DNA from: an uncultured Selenomonadaceae bacterium
GTDB lineage: Bacteria > Bacillota > Negativicutes > Selenomonadales > Selenomonadaceae
Length of the DNA stretch: 22,997 bases
Assembly (NCBI GenBank): GCA_905236665.1
Contig: CAJONF010000031.1
Location: 1 to 22,997 of the forward strand
Direction of reading: 5' to 3'
Every line of letters begins with the position of its first letter. Position 1 is the stretch's first letter. The translations under genes were made by a program, and so were the position numbers. The notes below the pieces were generated by a model. It ran no database searches and was not told the DNA's origin. It worked only from the letters and a program-made list of their open reading frames with translations. Of this stretch, positions 15,306 to 21,369 are shown in pieces.

Positions 15306-15726
15306 AATAAAGTTTATGCGGATCAGTTTCAGTAAGCTGTCGATAAATGAAGTCGGCAAGCCCGATACCGCCGGCTTCAGCGGCTTTTTTAGTGATTTCT
15401 TCGTTGTACATATCGCGATAAATTTCCATGGCGTTATTATCGTTAAAAAGCTCGCTCTTCGGGACGGTTTTCCACATTTCGGTATACATCATCTTCAAAA
15501 GCAGAGCTTCGAGCTGAACGCTGGCTTCTTTAATTTCTTTATTGCGCTGTGCAACTTCATCGTCAGTCATAATATAATTTTTCTTCGACTCGGAAGTTTC
15601 AAGATTTTTAGTAGCCGCCTTCAGCTGTTCTTGAAAAGATGCCGCCTCGTTTATCATTTGCGCACCTTGAGCACCTGCATTTGTCGAATTCATCTGCGGC
15701 ATTAAATTCACGCCGTCAATCTGCAT
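15304..15726 (-). CDS. flgJ: rod-binding protein, FlgJ N-terminal domain type
   Basis: A 140-residue protein corresponding to the rod-binding half of FlgJ only. The core is in the C-terminal two-thirds: KEASVQLEALLLKMMYTEMWKT pattern (helix, about 66-87), then FNDNNAMEIYRDMYNEEITKKAAEAGGIGLADFIYRQL-like capping sequence. The enterobacterial muramidase domain is absent, as in many Firmicutes and alphaproteobacteria, so cell-wall digestion for rod passage must be supplied elsewhere. It would cap or scaffold rod assembly in the periplasm. ATG at 15726 is chosen: AGGTGA sits five bases upstream, and the GTG at 15735 lies within that SD. Last gene of the cluster, 19 bases after flgI and just before a terminator. 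Confidence 0.88.
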   Translation of the reverse strand: MQIDGVNLMPQMNSTNAGAQGAQMINEAASFQEQLKAATKNLETSESKKNYIMTDDEVAQRNKEIKEASVQLEALLLKMMYTEMWKTVPKSELFNDNNAMEIYRDMYNEEITKKAAEAGGIGLADFIYRQLTETDPHKLY

Positions 15727-15745
15727 TTTAATCACCTGCCAAAAT

Positions 15746-16855
15746 TTAGATAATTTCTAGCGTTGCGTGAATCGCGCCGGCTGCCTTCATCGCCTGCAAA
15801 ATCGAAATACAATCGCGGGGCGTAGCTCCGACTGCATTAAGCGCACCGATAATATCGCTGATGCTGGTAGTGGCGGGCAAAACAACTGAACTTGACATTT
15901 CCTCGCGAGCGTTCGTCTCAACATTTCTAACAATCATAGACGTGCCATAAGAATATGGTTCGGGCTGATAAGCATTTTCCTCGCGCTGAATTCTAATTGA
16001 CAAACCGCCCTGAGTTATTGCGCATTCATCAACAGTTACATTTCCGCCCATAACGATAGTACCTGTTCGCTCACTGACAACGACTTTAGCAACGACATCG
16101 GGGACAATCGGCAATTCTTCAATCGTGGCGACAAATTCAACGATATTAGCGCGGTAGTAGCCGGGAATATTTATATCAACTCGTCCGGGATTTGCCGCGT
16201 GAGCCACGTTGCCATAAGCCGCATTGATTGAATTCGTGATTCTGGAAGCTGTGGTAAAATCTGCGCTCGCCAGGCTCAAAGAAATTTGTCCGTTCTTGCC
16301 CAAGTCATCTTCCAAAGTCCGTTCAACGATAGCTCCGTTTGGAATATTACCTGCCGTCGGGAAATTTTTTTGCGCACGACTGTTGCCTCTGCCCGCAACG
16401 AAACCGCCCGTCGACACCGAACCTTGAGCAACAGCGTAAACATCGCCATTAGCGGCTCTCAACGGCGTTTGCAACAGTACACCGCCTTGAATACTGTCAG
16501 CGTCACCCATTGAAGCAACAGTAACGTCAATCGTGTCACCTTCGCGGACAAATGGCGGGAGCGTAGCAGTTACCATAACCGCCGCCACGTTATCCGAATC
16601 TAAATCCGCCGCCTGCACCGTTATTCCATAATTTCTAAGCAATGAAACTGTCGATTGAATCATTTGTTGCGTGTCATCTGAATCGCCCGTGCCAGGCAAC
16701 CCGACGACTAAACCATAGCCTAACAGTTGGTTGCTACGCACGCCCTGCACTTTAGCTATATCTTTTATCCGCGTGATAGAAGCATCTGCAAATACCGTCG
16801 AAGTCATCAGCACTAAACAAAGAGCCAGCGTAGCTAATGTAAAAATTTTTTTCAT
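15746..16855 (-). CDS. flgI: flagellar P-ring protein FlgI
   Basis: A 369-residue exported protein that forms the P-ring around the distal rod in the peptidoglycan layer. Sec signal peptide over residues 1-23 (MKKIF, hydrophobic core, cut after VFA). The mature protein starts ASITRIKDIAKVQGVRSNQL, then GYGLVVGLPGTGDSDD, and ends with the family's GATPRDCISILQAMKAAGA. Both family cysteine positions are seen as single Cys in DECAITQGG and RDCISI. ATG at 16855 is chosen: GGGGTGAGG lies just upstream and it starts the signal peptide; an upstream in-frame ATG at 16876 is preceded by no SD. Its presence implies an outer membrane. It needs FlgA, encoded two genes upstream. Confidence 0.96.
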   Translation of the reverse strand: MKKIFTLATLALCLVLMTSTVFADASITRIKDIAKVQGVRSNQLLGYGLVVGLPGTGDSDDTQQMIQSTVSLLRNYGITVQAADLDSDNVAAVMVTATLPPFVREGDTIDVTVASMGDADSIQGGVLLQTPLRAANGDVYAVAQGSVSTGGFVAGRGNSRAQKNFPTAGNIPNGAIVERTLEDDLGKNGQISLSLASADFTTASRITNSINAAYGNVAHAANPGRVDINIPGYYRANIVEFVATIEELPIVPDVVAKVVVSERTGTIVMGGNVTVDECAITQGGLSIRIQREENAYQPEPYSYGTSMIVRNVETNAREEMSSSVVLPATTSISDIIGALNAVGATPRDCISILQAMKAAGAIHATLEII

Positions 16856-16873
16856 AGCCTCACCCCTTAAAGG

Positions 16874-16905
16874 CAATGCGTAAATTCAATGCGTAATGAT
16901 TACGC
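16874..16905. repeat. short tandem and inverted repeat in the flgH-flgI gap
   Basis: CAATGCGTAA occurs at 16874-16883 and 16887-16896 (13-base period), and GCGTAATGATTACGC (16891-16905) is a palindrome, able to form a six-pair hairpin with a three-base loop on either strand. It lies in the 70-base gap between flgH and flgI, the only sizeable gap inside the flagellar cluster. Confidence 0.6.
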
Positions 16906-16925
16906 GATTTTAATTTCGTTGTCCA

Positions 16926-17504
16926 TTAGAAGAGTATGTTAAAAATTTGCGTCAAAATGCCCTGGCGTTGTTTAGCATTGAGCGGTCCTTTGCCGTCAAA
17001 TTTCAACGTGGCGTCGGCAACCCGCGTAGAAGGAACGGTATTATTCATTGTCACATCATCGCGGCGAATAACCCCGCGCAATGTAATTTTATGTTCGTCG
17101 CGGTTTTGCCAAATAGACTGCGTGCCCTCGATAACCATATTATCATTCGGCAGGACTTCGACGACGGTAACGGTTATTTGTCCGCTGAATCTGTTCGTAT
17201 CAAGCGCGGTGCCGTCCGCTTGCCAATTATCGGAGCCGCTCGCCGAAAAAGCTTTTATAAAATCAAAAATACCCGTGCCAGTTCCCACGTTTACCGAGCC
17301 GGATTTTGAATTTGTCCGGGACTTCGTAGCGGTCTGAGTCGTAGTTTCGTTAATTACAATCGTCAAGATATCTCCGACATTTCGCGCCTTTTTATCAGCG
17401 TAAAGGCTCATGAAACCATTATCTACCCACAAAGATTTTGCCTCTGCCGCGCCGCCAGCAAATACAAATGCCGCAATTAAAATAGCCGCAAAAAATTTTT
17501 TCAT
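16926..17504 (-). CDS. flgH: flagellar L-ring protein FlgH
   Basis: A 192-residue protein that forms the L-ring in the outer membrane. Family features: the ARNVGDILTIVINETTT block (about 40-56), SGQITVTVVEVLPNDNMVIEGTQ (about 107-129), ITLRGVIRRDDVT and NTVPSTRVADATLKF (about 154-168), and a hydrophobic C-terminus. The enterobacterial protein is a lipoprotein; this one has a plain signal peptide (cut near AEA, 20-22) with no lipobox Cys, and it is about 40 residues shorter, lacking the proline-rich N-terminal stretch. Start ATG one base after the flgA stop; its SD GGAGGTGAG lies inside the end of flgA, so the genes are coupled. Confidence 0.95.
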   Translation of the reverse strand: MKKFFAAILIAAFVFAGGAAEAKSLWVDNGFMSLYADKKARNVGDILTIVINETTTQTATKSRTNSKSGSVNVGTGTGIFDFIKAFSASGSDNWQADGTALDTNRFSGQITVTVVEVLPNDNMVIEGTQSIWQNRDEHKITLRGVIRRDDVTMNNTVPSTRVADATLKFDGKGPLNAKQRQGILTQIFNILF

Positions 17505-17505
17505 A

Positions 17506-18210
17506 TTACATACTCACCTCCACGGTATTCGCGTCGATAACCCGCGCCGTCAAAATTTTTTCCGAAGTTTCATTTTTAACTTTGACAAGCGAACCGATTC
17601 GCCCGCGTGTCATGATGATTCCTTTAGCGGTCGCGTGAATCCCGCGCCAATTCAAAATTATATTAACGCGTTGACCGGTATTTACTGCTACGGGCTGTTG
17701 AAAATAACCTTTGGTTACAGGCGCACCGCCGCGGATAAATCTGTGTGGAACCAAACCGACAATTTCTGTAATGTCTTTAACATATTCATTGCGCCCGTCG
17801 ATAGCAACTTCATCAATGCGAAAATCCTCCGCCGTAACTGGAACTTCAATTCGCAGGTCGTGGTTGGCTACTAGCACCGAATCAAAAATTTTTACGCTTG
17901 CTGTCAAACTCATTGTGCGGAAGGCTCGCCCATTCACAAAGACAATCACCCGAACCGGCGTCAAGCTAATGTAACTTATCTGCGCGGGCAACTGCGTTTT
18001 AACGTCGACAACACCTTCAGGCAATTTTAAATCGGTTATGTTCTGCGTAAAAAAAATTTCGTGACGGCGAGTTTCTCCACGTTCAGCAAGTCCCTGTTCC
18101 AATGCTTCCATTGCGATTGTATGAATTTCTGCGCCACTTATCGTAAATGCAAAAGTTCGCGGCGTCATCATTAATAAAAGCAACGTCGCGATTAAAAAAA
18201 TTTTTTTCAT
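17506..18210 (-). CDS. flgA: flagellar P-ring assembly chaperone FlgA
   Basis: A 234-residue periplasmic protein that assists P-ring (FlgI) assembly. A Sec signal peptide covers residues 1-21 (MKKIFLIATLLLLMM, cut after TFA). The C-terminal part holds a SAF-like domain: VPVTAEDFRIDEVAIDGR (about 123-140), then RFIRGGAPVTKGYFQQPVAV and GQRVNIILNWRGIHATAKG, ending IGSLVKVKNETSEKILTARV, the pattern shared by FlgA proteins. The ATG comes six bases after the flgG stop, with a poor SD, so it probably depends on flgG translation. The next gene is flgH, with a one-base gap. Weak overall family conservation is normal for FlgA; the context makes the call secure. Confidence 0.93.
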   Translation of the reverse strand: MKKIFLIATLLLLMMTPRTFAFTISGAEIHTIAMEALEQGLAERGETRRHEIFFTQNITDLKLPEGVVDVKTQLPAQISYISLTPVRVIVFVNGRAFRTMSLTASVKIFDSVLVANHDLRIEVPVTAEDFRIDEVAIDGRNEYVKDITEIVGLVPHRFIRGGAPVTKGYFQQPVAVNTGQRVNIILNWRGIHATAKGIIMTRGRIGSLVKVKNETSEKILTARVIDANTVEVSM

Positions 18211-18216
18211 ATTAAG

Positions 18217-19008
18217 TTATCGTTTCAGCTGATTGGCAATCTCAAGCATTGAATCGCTTGTTATGACCGCCTTTGAATTTGATTCGTAAGCGCGCTGTGC
18301 AACAATCATGTTAACCATTTCTTCGACGACCTGCACGCCGGACATCTCCAATGTATTTTGTGTAAGGACGCCCGCGCCATCTTGTCCAGGTTCACTTTCA
18401 ATCGGTGCACCGGACGCGGCAGTTTCCAAGAACATATTTCTGCCGTAAGCATAAAGACCTTCGGGGTTGATGAAACGAACAAGAGTTATCTGCCCGATTT
18501 CCGTTTGTTGACCGCCAGAGGGAGTATCAGAAACGCGTCCGTCCGAGCTGATAACGAGCGTATCAATCGAAGCGTTTTCGTCCAGCGTGATATTCGGAAT
18601 AACTAAAAAACCGTCGCTTGTAACTAGGCGGCGATCCGAATCAACTTTAAACGAACCGTCGCGGGTATAAGCTGTTGTGCCGTCGGGTAATTGGATTTGG
18701 AAAAAACCTTCGCCCTGAATACCGACATCAAGCGGGCGATCCGTCGTCTGCAAAGGACCTTGAGTAAAAATTCTGTTTGTTGCAGAAACGCGCACGCCTA
18801 AACCGATTTGCAAACCTTGCGGATATTGCGTACCATTGCCGGAGGTTCCGCCAGCATTGCGCAGTGTTTGGTAAATCAAATCTTGAAATTCTGCGCGAAC
18901 TTTTTTGTTGCCATAGCTGTTGACGTTGGCGAGGTTGTGAGCCACCACGTCCATATTTGTCTGCTGCGCCTTCATGCCGGACGCCGCTGACCAAAGCGAT
19001 CTCATCAT
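18217..19008 (-). CDS. flgG: flagellar distal rod protein FlgG
   Basis: A 263-residue axial protein. The N-terminal rod motif is MRSLWSAASGMKAQQTNMDV with the signature VVAHNLANVNSYGNKK (21-36); the central QGPLQTTDRPLDVGIQGEGFF (about 84-104) is diagnostic for FlgG/FlgF; the C-terminus has the coiled-coil end MSGVQVVEEMVNMIVAQRAYESNSKAV...ML-IANQLKR. The full length matches FlgG (about 260) rather than FlgF. It builds the distal rod through the L- and P-rings. GGGAG lies about 10 bases before two adjacent ATG codons (19008 and 19005). It is the first gene of the cluster; flgF, which usually precedes it, is not adjacent here. Confidence 0.97.
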   Translation of the reverse strand: MMRSLWSAASGMKAQQTNMDVVAHNLANVNSYGNKKVRAEFQDLIYQTLRNAGGTSGNGTQYPQGLQIGLGVRVSATNRIFTQGPLQTTDRPLDVGIQGEGFFQIQLPDGTTAYTRDGSFKVDSDRRLVTSDGFLVIPNITLDENASIDTLVISSDGRVSDTPSGGQQTEIGQITLVRFINPEGLYAYGRNMFLETAASGAPIESEPGQDGAGVLTQNTLEMSGVQVVEEMVNMIVAQRAYESNSKAVITSDSMLEIANQLKR

Positions 19009-19065
19009 AACAAAGCATCTCCCTTTATCGTGATAACGTCCCTGTCAAATTCGTTTCCAAATTTT

Positions 19066-19092
19066 ATATCGACAAGATTTCGTTTAGCATTA
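19066..19092 (-). promoter_or_regulatory. possible sigma-28-like promoter upstream of flgG
   Basis: Read on the minus strand: TAAT, 15 bases, GTCGATAT, against the flagellar sigma consensus TAAA-N15-GCCGATAT. One base differs in each box. It lies inside the leader of the sigma-A-type candidate. Confidence 0.35.
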
Positions 19093-19120
19093 ACAGTTCT
19101 TATAAAAATTTGTAGACAAC

Positions 19121-19149
19121 ATTTTAACTAATCTGCAAAAGAAAAGCAA
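19121..19149 (-). promoter_or_regulatory. sigma-A-type promoter for the flagellar cluster
   Basis: Read on the minus strand: TTGCTT (19144-19149), exact 17-base spacer, TAAAAT (19121-19126). It would give a leader of about 105 bases before flgG. Confidence 0.55.
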
Positions 19150-19248
19150 TTAGGAATTTTGGTTTGTTAGTAAAATTATCAGACGTTACACTCATTCAAA
19201 CGTTAAAATTTTTTTTTATATTTAAGATTTACTTTCTTTTGCTTGCCC

Positions 19249-19271
19249 AAAAGAAAAACCCCTCGCAGGGG
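19249..19271 (-). terminator. intrinsic terminator of the glmM operon
   Basis: Read on the minus strand: CCCC-TGCGA-GGGG followed by TTTTTCTTTT. The stem is only four pairs, all G-C. Confidence 0.7.
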
Positions 19272-19298
19272 CGGATATTTTTTCATAACTGCGCGGGC

Positions 19299-19320
19299 GA
19301 GCCGTCATTCTTGACGGCTC
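19299..19320. repeat. perfect 9-bp inverted repeat at the DUF192 stop codon
   Basis: GAGCCGTCA and TGACGGCTC separated by four bases. It begins within the stop codon of the minus-strand DUF192 gene and has no T-run on either side, so it is not a terminator by itself; it could protect the mRNA 3' end or aid the terminator 28 bases further on. Confidence 0.7.
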
Positions 19321-19652
19321 TAAGTTTGAAATTTTTGCCCGACTTCAAGGTTTAAACGTTCAGCTTCGCCGGCGGGCAATTCCAATGCAGCCCACGCTCC
19401 AAAACAAAAACTTACTCCCAACCACGGCGGCAGGGAGCGCACAATTTTTTTTATGCAAAAATTTTTGTCAAGATAAACCACGTCGATTGCAAAGCGCATA
19501 AAAAACATATGCACACCGTCGCACGGAGCCAGCAATAAGCCGCGCCCTGTCTCAAGTTTTTGACGAAACATCAGCCCACGTAAACGACTAAAAAAATTTT
19601 TGGCAATCTCAACGTCAAGCATCTTTCCATTTATAAAAAATTTTTCTGTCAC
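19320..19652 (-). CDS. DUF192 family protein
   Basis: A 110-residue small single-domain protein of the DUF192 family, whose function is not established. Family pattern visible: EIAKNFFSRLRGLMFRQKL (18-36), GRGLLLAPCDGVHMFFMRFAIDVVYLD (about 39-65), and the end WAALELPAGEAERLNLEVGQKF. Relatives often carry a signal peptide; this one has none. GTG at 19652 is chosen because AAGGTGA lies five bases upstream, the same arrangement as in its neighbours; the GTG at 19661 lies within that SD. It follows the zinc-ribbon gene by five bases and is the last gene of the glmM operon, ending at a perfect hairpin. Confidence 0.88.
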   Translation of the reverse strand: MTEKFFINGKMLDVEIAKNFFSRLRGLMFRQKLETGRGLLLAPCDGVHMFFMRFAIDVVYLDKNFCIKKIVRSLPPWLGVSFCFGAWAALELPAGEAERLNLEVGQKFQT

Positions 19653-19657
19653 ATCAA

Positions 19658-20083
19658 TCACCTTAAAAATTTCGACAGGGCAAGCAGTGCAATTCCTATC
19701 GCCAAAATTACAAATAAAATCGGCAGGGCGACAAAAAACATCAGCGCAATAAACGCGATAAAAATTAAAGTCGCGGCGAACTGGGCAAGGCGATTGCCGT
19801 CAAAAACTGCACGGAGAAACGAAGATGCCACCCGCGTAAAAATATTTGAATTGCCAAAATTTACGTAGACCCTGCGCGTGTTGAACTCATAATTTTTTTT
19901 ATAATCGTGGAAATTTTCTTCTGACCATTCAGAATCAGTCGAGCCTGCGTCAATCGTCACACCCTTAAAGAAATTTTTTTCAGTTCGAGTCATTTCGCGG
20001 ACATTTCCTTCGGAATTTTCATAGCCGCAAAAAGTGCACCGCATAGAGCCGCCCAAATCTTTGCCGCACCGCCGACACTGCAT
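19658..20083 (-). CDS. zinc-ribbon membrane protein of unknown function
   Basis: A 141-residue protein with an N-terminal zinc ribbon (Cys3, Cys6, Cys16 and Cys19: CRRC ... CTFC), a charged middle (about 25-95), and a hydrophobic C-terminal third (about 100-137) long enough for one membrane-spanning hairpin or two helices, ending in a basic SKFLR. The ribbon would face the cytoplasm. The family is not recognised beyond the zinc ribbon. ATG at 20083 is chosen: GGAG precedes it (GGAGTGATTAAAATG), and the GTG at 20092 is part of the SD region. One base separates it from the glycosyltransferase stop. Its role in the operon is unknown. Confidence 0.75.
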   Translation of the reverse strand: MQCRRCGKDLGGSMRCTFCGYENSEGNVREMTRTEKNFFKGVTIDAGSTDSEWSEENFHDYKKNYEFNTRRVYVNFGNSNIFTRVASSFLRAVFDGNRLAQFAATLIFIAFIALMFFVALPILFVILAIGIALLALSKFLR

Positions 20084-20084
20084 T

Positions 20085-20624
20085 TTAATCACTCCTCAAT
20101 AAATCTGCTGAATATTCCTCTAAAAATTTCTGTTTACTCGCCTCATCGAACAAAAAATTTTCTTTATCGAACGAAATCCAATCGCCGCCGATAAAAATTT
20201 TGTAACCTGCGCGCTTAAATTCCATACACTGCGCTTGCACGCCAAAATAATTATCCGAAAATAAATCATGCCGCCACGGCAAATCATATTGCGTCGCAAA
20301 AAAAATTCCGTCGATAATATGTTCAGAATAAAATTTTTTCGTACCGATAACGCCAATTTTTTCGTCACTATCAAAAATTTTTAGCAGTTCAAATAAAAAA
20401 TATTCGTCTGTGATGATTGCGCGTTCATTCAGATAAATTTTGTACTTCGCGTTGCTGGCGATCATTGCCGTTTCATAAATAAAAAATTTTTCATAGCCGG
20501 TGAGCGGTTGCACTTCCACGGAAAAATTTTTCGGCACAATGATTTTTTTCAGCGATTTTATCAGACGCACGGCAAAATTTTCGTCTGTAACGTGAATTAT
20601 TACTTCGATTTTGCGCTTATCCAA
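20085..20624 (-). CDS. StrF-like family 2 glycosyltransferase-type protein
   Basis: A 179-residue protein resembling the small StrF/Glyco_tranf_2_5 type: KRKIEVIIHVTDENFAVRLI at the start, then SNAKYKIYLNERAIITDEYFLFELLKIFDSDEKIGVIGTKKF (about 75-115), the usual position of the A-loop and metal-binding motif. In place of the DXD acid pair the segment reads LNERA, so the catalytic acid residue is not obvious. No membrane segment. It would transfer a sugar in the cytoplasm, or may have lost that activity. TTG at 20624 is chosen because AAAGGA lies nine bases upstream, and the gene overlaps the cbiK stop by eight bases; the longer frame to 20678 would overlap by 62 bases. Confidence 0.65.
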   Translation of the reverse strand: MDKRKIEVIIHVTDENFAVRLIKSLKKIIVPKNFSVEVQPLTGYEKFFIYETAMIASNAKYKIYLNERAIITDEYFLFELLKIFDSDEKIGVIGTKKFYSEHIIDGIFFATQYDLPWRHDLFSDNYFGVQAQCMEFKRAGYKIFIGGDWISFDKENFLFDEASKQKFLEEYSADLLRSD

Positions 20625-21369
20625 AATTTTTCGTCCTTTCCCGAATTTTTTCGATATACAGTCGGCGGAAATTTTCAAACGTGCCGAGCCCGTCCCTAAT
20701 CACGCGAACTTTATAACCGAGCGCAGCAAACCGGCTTAACCAGGAATTTTTTTCACCGGCAATATCTTCCGCCACGTGAACGCCACCATTAAACAGCAGG
20801 GGAGCCAGCAAAATTTTTTCAGCGCGGGAAATTTTCAGCCGTTCGACTACATCAGAAAAGTTTGGCGTGTCAGTCTCTTCGATAACGCCGACATGAATTT
20901 TTTTATCTGCCAGCCGCTGAAGATTTTCGTAAACGGGATTATGCCTGTGCGGCGAGCCGTGCCCAATCAAAACTAAATCTTCGTCATCAAATTTTTTAAA
21001 GCAGTCAAGAATCGTCGCGAAAATTTTTTTATCGAGCGGTTCACTCATCAGCGGCGGAATTATTTCCACGTCGGGAGCCGCGCAGATTTTTATTTTGTTG
21101 TCGAATTCTTCGCCGGGCGTCAAATGCGTTGGCAGGATAAAAATTTTTCCGAATCCTTCTGCGCGAAGTTTATTAATTTCTTCGGCAGGTGTCGCGATAA
21201 AAATTTTTCGCCGCGCCAATTTTTTTATCATGAAATTTGACGTGAATGCTTGCCGCACTTCATACGTCGGGAAAAAATTTTTAACTTCTGCCGCGAGTTT
21301 GTCAAAAATTTTTTCTCTAATTGAATCGTCCGCTGAGCCAAAACTTATAATAATTATTGCCTTACGCAT
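20617..21369 (-). CDS. cbiK: sirohydrochlorin cobaltochelatase
   Basis: A 250-residue class II chelatase that inserts Co2+ into sirohydrochlorin in the anaerobic cobalamin route. The two metal-binding histidines are visible: His137 in LIGHGSPHRHNPVY (134-147) and His198 in FNGGVHVAEDIAGEKNSW (193-210). The N-terminal KAIIIISFGSADDS and ILPTHLTPGEEFD (78-90) also fit. No signal peptide, so it is the cytoplasmic form. The ATG overlaps the glmM stop by eight bases, and its own stop overlaps the next gene by eight, so translation is coupled. No other cobalamin gene is in the window, so use of this enzyme for sirohaem (iron) is an alternative. Confidence 0.9.
   Translation of the reverse strand: MRKAIIIISFGSADDSIREKIFDKLAAEVKNFFPTYEVRQAFTSNFMIKKLARRKIFIATPAEEINKLRAEGFGKIFILPTHLTPGEEFDNKIKICAAPDVEIIPPLMSEPLDKKIFATILDCFKKFDDEDLVLIGHGSPHRHNPVYENLQRLADKKIHVGVIEETDTPNFSDVVERLKISRAEKILLAPLLFNGGVHVAEDIAGEKNSWLSRFAALGYKVRVIRDGLGTFENFRRLYIEKIRERTKNFG

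Larger units (their letters stand above)
19009..19319. other. gene-free stretch between DUF192 and flgG
   Basis: About 310 bases without a plausible gene. It holds two candidate flgG promoters (19066-19092, 19121-19149), the terminator of the glmM operon (19249-19271) and a perfect hairpin (19299-19320). The only open frames are short and cross these sites. Confidence 0.7.

Noticed and set aside
17410..17874. 154-residue plus-strand open frame across flgH/flgA
   Set aside because: Antisense to two well-supported flagellar genes, including their coupled junction; no SD.
19043..19048. TTGACA on the minus strand upstream of flgG as a consensus -35
   Set aside because: The position 17 bases downstream reads AAGGGA, which is not a -10, and it overlaps the SD region.
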